From Betaproteobacteria bacterium (GTDB lineage: Bacteria > Pseudomonadota > Gammaproteobacteria > Burkholderiales > Usitatibacteraceae), in contig JADKJU010000002.1 of NCBI GenBank assembly GCA_016720855.1, positions 310,001-374,000 on the forward strand: 64,000 nucleotides of DNA, written 5' to 3'. Positions 16,803-26,235 of this stretch are shown here, piece after piece. Every line of letters begins with the position of its first letter. Within the stretch, counting starts at the first letter, position 1. Below the pieces are notes generated by a model, which was not told the DNA's origin, ran no database searches, and saw only the letters and a list, made by a program, of their open reading frames with translations. Both the position numbers and the translations under genes were made by a program.

Positions 16803-17780
16803 TCAATCGACGGTCGCGCCGATATCCCGCGCGACCTTGGACCACTTGGCGATTTCGCTCTTGATGTAGCGGCCGAATTCCTGCGGCGTGCCACCCACGG
16901 GCGACAGGCCCGCGGCGATGAGCTTTTCCCGGATGGCGGGGGTCGCCTGGGCCGTCATGAACGCCTCGTTCAGGCGCTTGACGATCTCGGGCGGCGTGCC
17001 GGCGGGTACCGCGATGCCCTGCCACGCGACCGCCTCGAAGCCCGGAAGGTTGCCGGCCTGGGCGATGGTCGGAATATCCGGATACTCCGGCGAGCGCGTG
17101 AGGCCCCCGACACCCAGCGCCCGGAGCTTGCCCGCCTTCACCTGGGGCATCATGCTCGCCTGGTCGGCGATCGCCATGCTCACGTGGCCCGCGATGAGGT
17201 CGCCCACCAGCGCCCCGGTGCCCTTGTAGGGAACGTGCGTGATGTCCGCGCCGGTTTGCGCCTTGAAGAGCTCGGCCGCCATGTGCTGCGCGCTGCCGCT
17301 GCCCGAGGATCCATAGGAAAGCTTGCCGGGATTGGCCTTGGCGTAGGCGACCAACTCCGCCACCGTCTTCGCCGGCACGGCTGAATTGACCACGAGCGCG
17401 TAGTTCACCATCACCGTCTGCATGACGGGCGCCAGGTCCTTCACGGGATCGTAAACCATCTTCCTGTAGATGCCGACGTTCATCGCGAGCGTGGCGACGT
17501 TGCCCACCAGTACGGTGTAGCCATCCGGAGCGGCCTTCGCGACGGCGTCCGCCCCGATCATGCCGCTGGCGCCGGTCTTGTTCTCGATGATGATCGTCTG
17601 ACCGAGATTCTCGGCGAGCGCGGGCTGGACGATGCGCGCGTAGACGTCGACGGCGCCGCCGGGCGGGAAGGGGACGATGAGGCGCACGGGCTTGGTCGGA
17701 AAGGGCTGCGCGATGGCCGCCGTCGCGGCGAACGCGAGGCAGGTGAGGAGGGCGTGAAAGCCGCGAACGGTTGGCGTCAT
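16803..17780 (-). CDS. Bug-family tripartite tricarboxylate transporter receptor
   Basis: 325 residues from ATG 17780. Signal peptide (GFHALLTCLAFAATAAIA), then QPFPTKPVRLIVPFPPGGAV, GASGMIGADAVAKAAPDGYT and HVPYKGTGALVGDLIAGHV, all diagnostic of Bug receptors. It is upstream of the enolase-superfamily gene with 16 bp between, so the pair probably serves uptake and metabolism of the same organic acid. No TctAB pair is nearby. It is divergent from the PLP enzyme gene, with about 140 bp of shared upstream DNA. Confidence 0.92.
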   Translation of the reverse strand: MTPTVRGFHALLTCLAFAATAAIAQPFPTKPVRLIVPFPPGGAVDVYARIVQPALAENLGQTIIIENKTGASGMIGADAVAKAAPDGYTVLVGNVATLAMNVGIYRKMVYDPVKDLAPVMQTVMVNYALVVNSAVPAKTVAELVAYAKANPGKLSYGSSGSGSAQHMAAELFKAQTGADITHVPYKGTGALVGDLIAGHVSMAIADQASMMPQVKAGKLRALGVGGLTRSPEYPDIPTIAQAGNLPGFEAVAWQGIAVPAGTPPEIVKRLNEAFMTAQATPAIREKLIAAGLSPVGGTPQEFGRYIKSEIAKWSKVARDIGATVD

Positions 17781-17922
17781 GGCGGAGCTCGAGTCCCGGG
17801 GAGAGGAAAAGGGGAAGTTACCCCACTTTGCCCGCCCGCCGAAATCCCGGCGCCCATCCCGATCGTGGCGGCATCGTAGAATCCCGCCACGATGCGACAA
17901 CGTCGCGGGCGGGAGGCTCACC

Positions 17923-19023
17923 ATGAACAACATCGAATGGATCCGGCAGGCGGTGCGGCGAATCGAGGCGGACTACAACCGCTCGGCGGACACGCACCTC
18001 ATTCCGCTCGCTCTTCCCGCCTACCCGGGCGTGCACGTCTACCTGAAGGACGAGTCGAGCCACCCGACGGGCAGCCTCAAGCACCGCCTCGCCCGCTCGC
18101 TCTTTCTTTATTCGCTGTGCAACGGCTGGATCCGCGAGGGCAGCACGGTGGTCGAGTCGTCGTCGGGATCAACCGCGGTGTCGGAGGCGTATTTCGCCCG
18201 GCTGCTGGACGTGCCGTTCGTCGCGGTGATGCCCGCCACCACGTCGCCGGAGAAGATCACCGCCATCCAGTTCTATGGCGGCACATGCCACCTCGTCGAC
18301 AACCCGCAGGAGGTGTACAGCGAATCGGAGCGGCTCGCGCGGGAGTCGGGCGGCCACTACATGGACCAGTTCACCTACGCGGAGCGGGCCACGGACTGGC
18401 GCAGCAACAACAACATCGCCGAATCCATCTTCAGCCAGATGGAGCGCGAACCGCACCCCGTCCCGCGCTGGATCGTGTGCAGCGCAGGCACGGGCGGCAC
18501 CACGGCCACCATCGGGCGCTTCATCCGCTACCGGTGCCACGACACGCGGGTGTGCGTGGCGGACCCGGAGAATTCGGTCTTCTTCGATGCCTACGCCACT
18601 GGCGACACCACGCTCAAGATCGAAACCAGTTCGCTCATCGAGGGAATCGGGCGGCCACGGGTGGAGAAATCGTTCCTGCCGGGCATCGTCGATGGAATGC
18701 TCAGGATTCCGGACATCGCCTCGCTTGCCGCCATCCGCTACCTGGAGCGGGTGCTGGGGCGGCGATGCGGCGGATCGACAGGCACCAACTTCATCGGGGT
18801 GCTGCACCTGGCGCGGCGGATGCATGAGGCCGGGGAGAAAGGATCGATTGCGACGATCCTTTGCGACAGCGGTGAGCGGTATCGGCACAGCTACTACAAC
18901 GACGAGTGGATGGCTTCGCGGGGACTGGAAATCGGACCGGCCATCGAGGCGGTCAGGACCTGTGCGGAGGCGGGAAGCCCGTTGCTCTGGCCCTTGTCGG
19001 CTGCGGGGAATTGCGGGGCATGA
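17923..19023 (+). CDS. PLP-dependent cysteine synthase-family enzyme
   Basis: 366 residues from ATG 17923, with GGGAGG upstream. It is a fold-type II PLP enzyme: the lysine motif HPTGSLKHRLARS (CysK has GGSVKDR), the substrate loop SSSGSTAVSEAYFA, the phosphate-binding GTGGTTATIGR and a late GGSTGTNFIG. This layout matches the single-domain cysteine synthase/desulfhydrase group (Cds1-like) better than biosynthetic CysK or CysM. The likely chemistry is beta-elimination or replacement on cysteine or a relative. The final 25 residues are variable. Confidence 0.85.
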   Translation: MNNIEWIRQAVRRIEADYNRSADTHLIPLALPAYPGVHVYLKDESSHPTGSLKHRLARSLFLYSLCNGWIREGSTVVESSSGSTAVSEAYFARLLDVPFVAVMPATTSPEKITAIQFYGGTCHLVDNPQEVYSESERLARESGGHYMDQFTYAERATDWRSNNNIAESIFSQMEREPHPVPRWIVCSAGTGGTTATIGRFIRYRCHDTRVCVADPENSVFFDAYATGDTTLKIETSSLIEGIGRPRVEKSFLPGIVDGMLRIPDIASLAAIRYLERVLGRRCGGSTGTNFIGVLHLARRMHEAGEKGSIATILCDSGERYRHSYYNDEWMASRGLEIGPAIEAVRTCAEAGSPLLWPLSAAGNCGA

Positions 19024-19065
19024 CGTTCCTCCCCTTCTCCCAAAGGGGGGAGTCGACGCCCGCCG

Positions 19066-19317
19066 TTACTTGTTCCAGGCGGCGATGTCCGACAGGTTCA
19101 CCTTGAAGTCCTGGTTCTTGGGCAGGTTCGCGGTGTTCAGCTCGTCCTGGACTTCGTGGAACGCGGCGGCGAGCTTGAAGCTGATCTTCGCGATGTTCTT
19201 GGGATCCGCGCTCATCTTCACCTCGGACTGCGAGACCGCCACGCAACCGTGTATGAGGTCGACGAAGATCCTTTCCGCGAGGTCGCGGACTTTCATGTCG
19301 AATACGGGTTGGGTCAT
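19066..19317 (-). CDS. Small conserved-looking protein of unknown function
   Basis: 83 residues from ATG 19317 with an AGAGGCG site. The composition is that of a real cytoplasmic protein: MTQPVFDMKVRDLAERIFVD, then KNIAKISFKLAAAFHEVQDE, with predicted helices. No known domain is recognised. It is convergent to the PLP gene and divergent from the ABC importer. Confidence 0.65.
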   Translation of the reverse strand: MTQPVFDMKVRDLAERIFVDLIHGCVAVSQSEVKMSADPKNIAKISFKLAAAFHEVQDELNTANLPKNQDFKVNLSDIAAWNK

Positions 19318-19476
19318 GGCGCGCCTCTGGCTTCATCGGGATCGGGTTTCCATGCTACGCCTGATGCATGGCCTATATCCCGTCCCCCATCCGGGAAATA
19401 TGGAAACGCCCTTGGGTATGCCGCCCGGGTCGTAGTACATTGGCCGAACGCACCCCAATACGAGGAGGAAACCCCC

Positions 19477-20514
19477 ATGAAGATGACCGCCGGAAAACCG
19501 CTTGCGCTGGCCAGCGTGCTGGCCGCCGCTCTCCTGGCCGCCGCCCCCGCGCAGGCCGGCAAGACCCTGGATGCCATCAAGGCCCGCGGCCAGCTCGTGT
19601 GCGGCGTGCACACGGGGCTCGCCGGGTTCTCGGCGGCCGATGCACAGGGCAACTGGAGCGGCCTCGACGTGGACGTGTGCCGCGCCATCGCCGCCGCCGT
19701 CCTGGGCGACGGGGGCAAGGTCAAGTTCGTTCCCCTCACCGCACAGCAGCGCTTCACCGCGCTGCAGTCGGGCGAGATCGACATCCTGTCGCGCAACACC
19801 ACGTGGACGCTCTCGCGCGATGCCTCCCTGGGCGTGTTCTTCATCGGCACGACCTACTACGACGGCCAGGGCTTCATGGTCCCGGTGAAGTCGAAGGTCA
19901 AGAGCGCCAAGCAGATGAAGGGCGCCACCGTGTGCGTGCAGTCCGGCACGACCACGGAAAAGAACATGACCGACTTCTCGCGCGCCAACAAGCTCGACCT
20001 CAAGCCGGTCGTGTTCGAGAAGATCGAGGCGGCTACGGGTGCCTATTTCTCCGGCCGGTGCACGGCGTTCACCACGGACGCCTCCGGCCTCGCCTCCGTG
20101 CGCAACAAGGAAGCCAAGAATCCCGCCGAGCACGTCATCCTGCCGGAACTCATCTCCAAGGAGCCCCTGGGGCCCGCCGTGCGTCGCGGCGACGACGAGT
20201 GGTTCACGATCGCCAAGTGGGTCGTGTTCGGCCTGATCGAGAGCGAGGAATACGGCATCACCCAGGCCAACGTCGAGAAGCTGATGAACGAGAGCCAGGA
20301 TCCGGTGGTGATGCGGATCACCGGCAAGTCGGAGGACATGGGCAAACTCCTGGGCCTCGACAGGGACTGGATGGTCAGGGCCATCAAGGCCGTCGGCAAC
20401 TACGGCGAGATCTTCGAGCGCAACGTGGGGCCGAAGACGGCGCTCAACCTTCCGCGCGGCGTGAATGCGCAGTGGAACAAGGGCGGCCTGATGTACGCCC
20501 CGCCGGTCCGGTAA
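19477..20514 (+). CDS. aapJ: General L-amino acid ABC importer, periplasmic binding protein
   Basis: 345 residues from ATG 19477 behind GAGGAGGAA. A signal peptide ends at AQAG. The mature start KTLDAIKARGQLVCGVHTGL and the body (GEIDILSRNTTWTLSRDASL, GATVCVQSGTTTEKN, NYGEIFERNVG) are typical of AapJ/BztA-type receptors, which bind polar L-amino acids. It is the first gene of a complete importer operon; 18 bp separate it from the first permease. Confidence 0.92.
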   Translation: MKMTAGKPLALASVLAAALLAAAPAQAGKTLDAIKARGQLVCGVHTGLAGFSAADAQGNWSGLDVDVCRAIAAAVLGDGGKVKFVPLTAQQRFTALQSGEIDILSRNTTWTLSRDASLGVFFIGTTYYDGQGFMVPVKSKVKSAKQMKGATVCVQSGTTTEKNMTDFSRANKLDLKPVVFEKIEAATGAYFSGRCTAFTTDASGLASVRNKEAKNPAEHVILPELISKEPLGPAVRRGDDEWFTIAKWVVFGLIESEEYGITQANVEKLMNESQDPVVMRITGKSEDMGKLLGLDRDWMVRAIKAVGNYGEIFERNVGPKTALNLPRGVNAQWNKGGLMYAPPVR

Positions 20515-20532
20515 CCGGAAGGCACACTGCCG

Positions 20533-21711
20533 ATGGCCACGCGCCCGCCGCCACGGCGCAGGGACTGGTCGTGGCGCAGCCAGGCGTTTCGCGGGCTCGT
20601 CTACCAGGTCCTCGCCGCGGCCGTCATCGGCGTGGCGCTCTGGTTCCTCGCGAGCAACACCGTCGACAACATGCGGGCGCGGGGAATCCAGAGCGGCTTC
20701 GGGTTCCTCGTGCAGCCCGCCGGATTCGACATCGGCGAGAGCCTGATCCCGTACGACGCGCTCGACCAGAACTGGAAGGCGTTCCTTGTCGGCGTGCTGA
20801 ACACGCTGCGCGTGGCCTTCGTGGGCATCGTGCTCGCCACCGGGCTGGGCACGCTCCTGGGCATCGGGCGATTTTCCCGCAACGCGATCGTGCGCGGCCT
20901 GTGCTACGGCTACGTGGAGCTGTTCCGCAACATTCCGGTGCTGCTGCAGTTGCTGGTGTGGTACCTGTTCTTCACCGACATCCTGCCGCCGATCTCGGAG
21001 CCGTTCACCCTGGGCGGGATGATCTACCTCAGCAAGGCGGGGTTTTCCTTCCCGGTGCCGGTCTGGGGGCTGGGGCAGGCGCTCGCGGCCGCCGGCGCGG
21101 CGGTTTGCCTGCCCATCGCCTGGTACTACCGCCGCTGGGCCATCCGCCAGTTCGAACTGACCGCGCGCGTCCGAAGCGTCTTCCTGGTGCCGGTGGCGAT
21201 CGTGTTCGCGGGGTCGATCCTCGGGTGGATCGCGGGCGGGGCGCCGACGGCATGGAACTATCCCGCGCCGGGCGCCTTCTCGATGGAAGGGGGGGCGTCG
21301 GCCACCCCTGAATTCCTGGGGGTGCTGCTGGGCCTCGTCCTGTACACCTCGGCCTTCATCGCCGAAGTGGTGCGCGCCGGCATTGCGTCCGTGGCGCACG
21401 GCCAGGTGGAAGCGGCGGGCAGCCTCGGGCTCGCGCGCGGCCAGACGATGCGCCTGGTGATCCTGCCGCAGGCGCTGCGCGTGATCATCCCGCCGATCAC
21501 CAGCCAGTACCTGAACCTCACCAAGAACTCGTCCCTGGCGGTTGCGATCGGGTACCCGGACGTGGTGTCGATCGCGACGACCGCGCTCAACAACACCGGG
21601 CGCGCGGTCGAGTGCATCACGATCATCATGCTCGTGTACCTGACGACCTCGCTGTCCACCGCCGGTTTCATGAACTGGTACAACAACCGCTCGGCGATCA
21701 AGGAGCGATGA
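20533..21711 (+). CDS. aapQ: Amino acid ABC importer permease, AapQ type
   Basis: 392 residues, larger than HisM-like permeases, as usual for AapQ/BztB. The N-terminal membrane segment (YQVLAAAVIGVALWFLASNT) is followed by a periplasmic stretch and the HisM-like core (NTLRVAFVGIVLATGLGTLL, YGYVELFRNIPVLLQLLVW). The cytoplasmic EAA loop is HGQVEAAGSLGLARGQTMRL. Its last four bases overlap the start of the second permease (ATGA). Confidence 0.92.
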   Translation: MATRPPPRRRDWSWRSQAFRGLVYQVLAAAVIGVALWFLASNTVDNMRARGIQSGFGFLVQPAGFDIGESLIPYDALDQNWKAFLVGVLNTLRVAFVGIVLATGLGTLLGIGRFSRNAIVRGLCYGYVELFRNIPVLLQLLVWYLFFTDILPPISEPFTLGGMIYLSKAGFSFPVPVWGLGQALAAAGAAVCLPIAWYYRRWAIRQFELTARVRSVFLVPVAIVFAGSILGWIAGGAPTAWNYPAPGAFSMEGGASATPEFLGVLLGLVLYTSAFIAEVVRAGIASVAHGQVEAAGSLGLARGQTMRLVILPQALRVIIPPITSQYLNLTKNSSLAVAIGYPDVVSIATTALNNTGRAVECITIIMLVYLTTSLSTAGFMNWYNNRSAIKER

Positions 21712-22817
21712 GCGTGGCGAGCGTCTTTCAACCGATCGCTGCGCGCCCGGCACCCGTGCGCACCCAGGGGCTCGTGCCGTGGATGCGCGCCAACCTCTTC
21801 GGTGACTGGAGGAGCTCGCTCACGACCGTGGTGGTGGCGCTGGCCGCGATCGCGCTGCTGCCGGGCATGGTCAACTGGGGAATCTTCCACGCGGTGTTCC
21901 GGCCCGACCTCGGCGGCTGCCAGACCGCACGCGGCACGGGCGCGTGCTGGGGCGTGATCGCCGAGAAATACCGCCTCATCATCCTCGGACGCTATCCGTT
22001 CGGGGAGCAATGGCGCCCGGTGCTGGCGACGCTCATGCTGATGGGACTCCTCGGCGTGAGCTGCACGCGGCGATTCTGGAAGCCTTGGCTCGCGCCGCTC
22101 TGGGCTGTCGTGATGGCGGCCTATTTCGTCCTGATGCGTGGTGGCCTGGGGGGGCTCACGCCGGTCCCCACGGACCTCTGGGGCGGGTTGCCGCTCACGA
22201 TCATGCTGGCCACGCTCGGCATCGTGCTCGCCTTCCCGATCGCGGTGCTGGTGGCGCTGGGCAGGCGCTCGGGCCTTCCGGCGATCCGCTCGATGTGCAT
22301 CGTCTACGTGGAGCTGGTCCGGGGCGTGCCGCTGATCTCCGTGCTCTTCATGGCCTCGTTCCTGTTCCCGCTCTTCATGCCGATGGGCAAGTCGCCCGAC
22401 GTGCTGCTGCGGGTGCTGGTGGGGATCACGCTCTTTGCCGCCGCCTACCTCGCCGAGACGGTGCGCGGCGGACTCCAGGCGGTGCCCAAGGGGCAGGTCG
22501 AGGCGGCCGCCACGCTCGGGCTCACCTACTGGCAGACGCAGAGGAAGATCGTGCTGCCGCAGGCCCTCGCGATCGTGGTGCCGGCGGTCATGAACAACTT
22601 CATCGCCATCTTCAAGGATACGTCGCTGGTCACCATCGTGAGCCTGTACGAGCTCACCGGCTCCCTCGGTCTCGCGCTCAACTCGGATGCGGACTGGCGG
22701 CCCTACAAGCTGGAGGGCTATTTCTTCATTGCGGCAATCTATTTCGCGTTCTGCTTCGCGATGTCGCGTTACAGCCTGTGGATCGAGAAGCAGGTGAGCG
22801 TGAGCAGGACCCGCTAG
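21708..22817 (+). CDS. aapM: Amino acid ABC importer permease, AapM type
   Basis: 369 residues from ATG 21708, overlapping the upstream stop and with AAGGAGCG inside the preceding gene. About eight membrane segments, the signature VYVELVRGVPLISVLFMASF and the EAA loop KGQVEAAATLGLTYWQTQRK. It pairs with AapQ to form the channel. The gene ends 9 bp before the ATPase start. Confidence 0.92.
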   Translation: MSVASVFQPIAARPAPVRTQGLVPWMRANLFGDWRSSLTTVVVALAAIALLPGMVNWGIFHAVFRPDLGGCQTARGTGACWGVIAEKYRLIILGRYPFGEQWRPVLATLMLMGLLGVSCTRRFWKPWLAPLWAVVMAAYFVLMRGGLGGLTPVPTDLWGGLPLTIMLATLGIVLAFPIAVLVALGRRSGLPAIRSMCIVYVELVRGVPLISVLFMASFLFPLFMPMGKSPDVLLRVLVGITLFAAAYLAETVRGGLQAVPKGQVEAAATLGLTYWQTQRKIVLPQALAIVVPAVMNNFIAIFKDTSLVTIVSLYELTGSLGLALNSDADWRPYKLEGYFFIAAIYFAFCFAMSRYSLWIEKQVSVSRTR

Positions 22818-22826
22818 GACCGGACC

Positions 22827-23570
<744 letters not shown>

Positions 23571-23612
23571 CCGGGTCGGCGAACCGGCCGGAAAAAACCC
23601 CGGACCAAACGC

Positions 23613-23648
23613 ATCGGGGGGTTCGGGAAAAGTCCCGAACCCCCCGAT
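23613..23648. terminator. Bidirectional hairpin between convergent genes
   Basis: A perfect 16-bp stem (ATCGGGGGGTTCGGGA, with its complement after a 4-base AAAG loop) lies between aapP and the convergent lipoprotein gene. No U-run follows, but stem strength and position fit a transcription end for both. Confidence 0.7.
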
Positions 23649-23666
23649 CGCGAGGCTGTGGCGCCG

Positions 23667-24140
23667 TTACTTGACGACGAATTTCTTGGTTCCCGCCGGC
23701 TTGCCGTCGAGAGTGATTGCAACCTCGTAGTCGCCCGCAGGCCACCCGTCCGGCTTGCTGACATGGAACTCGTTGGTCGCAGGTCCGGTCGTCGCAATCG
23801 TCATCGTGTCTTCCTTGACGACCGCGACCTTGTCGCCCTTGTGGTAGGTCCATTTCGCATCGAGCTTCGCGCTTCCGGTGCCCGTCGTGTCGACCGAGGC
23901 ATACAGCGTGTCTCCCTTGGCGAACGCGTCCATCGCGGCGGAAACCTTCTTGTCGGCTCCGATGGCCTTGCCGACCATGACTGCCGAGACGGCCACTCCC
24001 GCGGGAGCGGCTGGCGGCGCCGGCGTGGCGACGGGCGGCGGCGGCGCGGGCGGCGCCTTCGGAGGCTCTTCCTTCTTGCCGCAGGCGGCGAGGGTCAGCG
24101 CAATTGCTGCGATGACGGCATAAGCGGACTTGCTGGTCAT
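23667..24140 (-). CDS. Periplasmic lipoprotein with Pro/Ala linker
   Basis: 157 residues from ATG 24140 (MTSKSAYAVIAAIALTLAAC), with GGAGAA upstream. The lipobox LAAC places the lipidated Cys at residue 19. A linker (PPKAPPAPPPPVATPAPPAA) leads to a beta-rich domain ending DGWPAGDYEVAITLDGKPAG and KKFVVK, which resembles a small Ig-like or transthyretin-like fold. Function unknown; a LysM protein is transcribed just upstream. Confidence 0.75.
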   Translation of the reverse strand: MTSKSAYAVIAAIALTLAACGKKEEPPKAPPAPPPPVATPAPPAAPAGVAVSAVMVGKAIGADKKVSAAMDAFAKGDTLYASVDTTGTGSAKLDAKWTYHKGDKVAVVKEDTMTIATTGPATNEFHVSKPDGWPAGDYEVAITLDGKPAGTKKFVVK

Positions 24141-24181
24141 GATTCGATTCTCCATTCCCTGGGTTCGTGACGGTCGCGGGG

Positions 24182-24403
24182 TCATTTCGGCGGAATCTTC
24201 AGCTTCTGGCCCGGAAAGATCTTGTTCGGGTCCTTGAGGATGTCCTTGTTGGCTTCGAAGATGCGCGTCCAGTCGTTCGCGTTTCCGTACTCGCGCTTGG
24301 CGATCTTCGAAAGGCTGTCGCCGGAGACGACCACATATTCCTTTGTCGCTGTCGAGCTCGATCCACTCTGGACATTGGAGAAGTCCGGCATTTCGTCACT
24401 CAT
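24182..24403 (-). CDS. Small LysM-domain protein
   Basis: 73 residues from ATG 24403, with CAGGAGG 6 bp upstream. Residues 22-71 form one LysM domain (YVVVSGDSLSKIAKREYGNA, ending IFPGQKLKIPPK), which binds N-acetylglucosamine glycans such as peptidoglycan. There is no signal peptide. The protein resembles the LysM half of E. coli YgaU/Kbp but lacks the BON domain. Confidence 0.85.
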   Translation of the reverse strand: MSDEMPDFSNVQSGSSSTATKEYVVVSGDSLSKIAKREYGNANDWTRIFEANKDILKDPNKIFPGQKLKIPPK

Positions 24404-24538
24404 GAAAACCTCCTGGTTGAACAGATGGGGATTGCCGGTATCGGCTCGTCCCGTGAACAAGGATAACGCAGGGCTCGGCGCCCTGCCTGCGGTGCGCGGC
24501 AATTCCCCTCGCGCTCGGGCAGCCGGTGGCGATGGGGC

Positions 24539-25444
24539 TCATGAGGCGAAAATACGGGCCACTTCCGCCGCGGTGAAACGGTACTCCTGGTTGCAGATCT
24601 CATCGCGCACGGTCACCACGCCGTGCTCGGACAGGGTGGCGTCCACTTCCGCGCGGCCCAGCCCAAGCAGCATCGAGACCACCTTTTCCTCGCTGCGGCC
24701 GCAGCCGTCGGTAACGGGCAGGGGCTTGAAGAGGCGAACGTCGTCTTCGGGGAAGAGCGCGGTGAGGAAGTCCGCGATGCCCTCGCCCCGGCCCTCCCCG
24801 TCGATCGCTCTCGCGAGGGCGACGGGAGTTCGTCTCGCGGTCTCAAACTGGGTGCGCGCCCAGCCGTTGGGGTCGCGTTCTTCGGCCCCCGGGAGCTTCT
24901 GCAGGATCAGCGCACCGACGCCTTCGGCAGTGACGTACACCCACAGGTGGGTAGGTACCTGCTCGCTCTGGTCGAAGTAGCGCTCGAAACACTCGCTGAG
25001 CGTGGCGCCTTCCAGAGGGACGATGGACTGGGATTGGCGGGCGGTCTCGGCATTTTCGAGGGTGAGGGCGAGGCGGCCGTCGGCGAAGAGTTCGTGGAGT
25101 GCATGAGCCTCACCCCCGGCACCTCTTCCAAGCGAGCGTGGCGATTTCTCGTCCACCCGGAGCATCGCGCGCAGGTGCAGGTCGTGCGTGCAGTCGGCGA
25201 CCGCCAGCGAGATCGGACCGTGACCCATCACCTGCAGCACCGCGCGGCCCGGATGCATGAGGCCCGCGCCGATGAGGGCGGTGAGGGCGGCAAATTCGCC
25301 GAGCAGGGGGCGCAGTGCCTCCGGGTAGTCGCGGCGCGAAAGGATGGTCCGCCATACCGGGCCCAGGCGAACGACCTGGCCGCGGATATCGAGGTTCTCG
25401 AGGAGGAAGCGCTGGGTGAGGTCGGTGGGGGCTGGGTCCGTCAT
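24539..25444 (-). CDS. hslO: Hsp33-family chaperone with altered zinc/redox site
   Basis: 301 residues with the Hsp33 N-terminal domain (QRFLLENLDIRGQVVRLGPV, MGHGPISLAVADCTHDLHLR) and the C-terminal redox switch (VVSMLLGLGRAEVDATLSEHG). The normal Hsp33 switch binds zinc through CxC and CxxC. Here the first Cys of each pair is Asp: DGC (Asp246, Cys248) and DEIC (Asp281, Cys284). Only one disulfide could form and zinc binding would be changed, so oxidation sensing may be weak, different or absent. The rest of the protein is intact and of normal length. Confidence 0.85.
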   Translation of the reverse strand: MTDPAPTDLTQRFLLENLDIRGQVVRLGPVWRTILSRRDYPEALRPLLGEFAALTALIGAGLMHPGRAVLQVMGHGPISLAVADCTHDLHLRAMLRVDEKSPRSLGRGAGGEAHALHELFADGRLALTLENAETARQSQSIVPLEGATLSECFERYFDQSEQVPTHLWVYVTAEGVGALILQKLPGAEERDPNGWARTQFETARRTPVALARAIDGEGRGEGIADFLTALFPEDDVRLFKPLPVTDGCGRSEEKVVSMLLGLGRAEVDATLSEHGVVTVRDEICNQEYRFTAAEVARIFAS

Positions 25445-25464
25445 GAGGAAATCATACCGCCCGA

Positions 25465-25501
25465 TCCCTCACCTCCGGCCCCGCTTCCGAGGGAGGGGAA
25501 G
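25465..25501 (+). repeat. Intergenic CCCTCA repeat, copy 3
   Basis: CCCTCACCTCCGGCCCCGCT followed by TCCGAGGGAGGGGA, matching the other copies in the same orientation as copy 4. It lies in the shared upstream region of hslO and the HD hydrolase gene. Confidence 0.5.
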
Positions 25502-25550
25502 AAATGACCTGTCATACTGAACACGCAGGCACCGCGCAGGGGATCACGCC

Positions 25551-26078
25551 ATGGACGACATTGCCCGGCTCATCAAGGCAGCCGATTTCGCCGCCTTCAA
25601 GCACCGCAAGCAACGGCGCAAGGACGCCGAGGCTTCCCCGTACATCAACCATCCGCTTGCCTTGGCGCGGGTGCTGAAGCTGGAAGCGGGCGTGGCCGAT
25701 GTCGACGTGCTGATGGCCGCCATCCTGCACGATACGGTCGAGGACACGGAAACGACGGTGGAGGAGCTGGCGATGGTGTTCACTCCCCTGATCGCCTCGA
25801 TCGTGGCGGAAGTCACGGACGACAAGAACCTGCCCAAGGCGGAGCGCAAGCGCCTGCAGGTGGAGCACGCCCCCCACATCTCCCCGCAGGCCAAGCTGGT
25901 GAAGCTGGCCGACAAGATCTGCAACCTGCGGGATGTGGTGGATGCCCCTCCGGCCAATTGGCCCCTGGAGCGCCGCCGCGGCTATTTCGAGTGGGCCAAG
26001 GCCGTCATAGACGGCCTGCGGGGTGCCCACCCAGACCTGGAACGCCTTTTCGACCAGGCCTACCTTGCCAAGCCGTGA
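25551..26078 (+). CDS. HD-domain hydrolase, MESH1-like (putative small alarmone hydrolase)
   Basis: 175 residues. It keeps the metal and catalytic motifs of the SpoT hydrolase domain: HRKQRRKD, YINHPLALA, LHDTVEDTETT and LVKLADKICNLRDV. There is no synthetase, TGS or ACT domain, so it corresponds to stand-alone SAH/MESH1 proteins that remove the 3' pyrophosphate of (p)ppGpp (MESH1 also hydrolyses NADPH). The substrate is inferred from family only. It lies 157 bp upstream of the PHA synthase gene on the same strand. Confidence 0.8.
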   Translation: MDDIARLIKAADFAAFKHRKQRRKDAEASPYINHPLALARVLKLEAGVADVDVLMAAILHDTVEDTETTVEELAMVFTPLIASIVAEVTDDKNLPKAERKRLQVEHAPHISPQAKLVKLADKICNLRDVVDAPPANWPLERRRGYFEWAKAVIDGLRGAHPDLERLFDQAYLAKP

Positions 26079-26082
26079 GCGA

Positions 26083-26118
26083 CCTCACCCGCAGCCCCTC
26101 TCACCAGGCAGAGGGGAG
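26083..26118 (+). repeat. Intergenic CCCTCA repeat, copy 4
   Basis: CCTCACCCGCAGCCCCTCTC followed by ACCAGGCAGAGGGGAG. It lies between the HD hydrolase and PHA synthase genes and can fold on its CCTCT/AGAGG arms. Confidence 0.5.
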
Positions 26119-26235
26119 CGCTTGGCCGAATCAGGCCCAACCCCGGGGCCACGGGGCTCTGGGTTGAGACAGGTCAATCGGGGGAGTTTTCCCAAGCGTA
26201 TCTTGGGCTTACATGTTCGCCGTGGAGGCGCCGCC

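Noticed and set aside
19333..21753. An 806-codon minus-strand frame opposite the amino acid importer
   Set aside because: The plus strand encodes complete ABC importer subunits; this frame has no recognisable domain.
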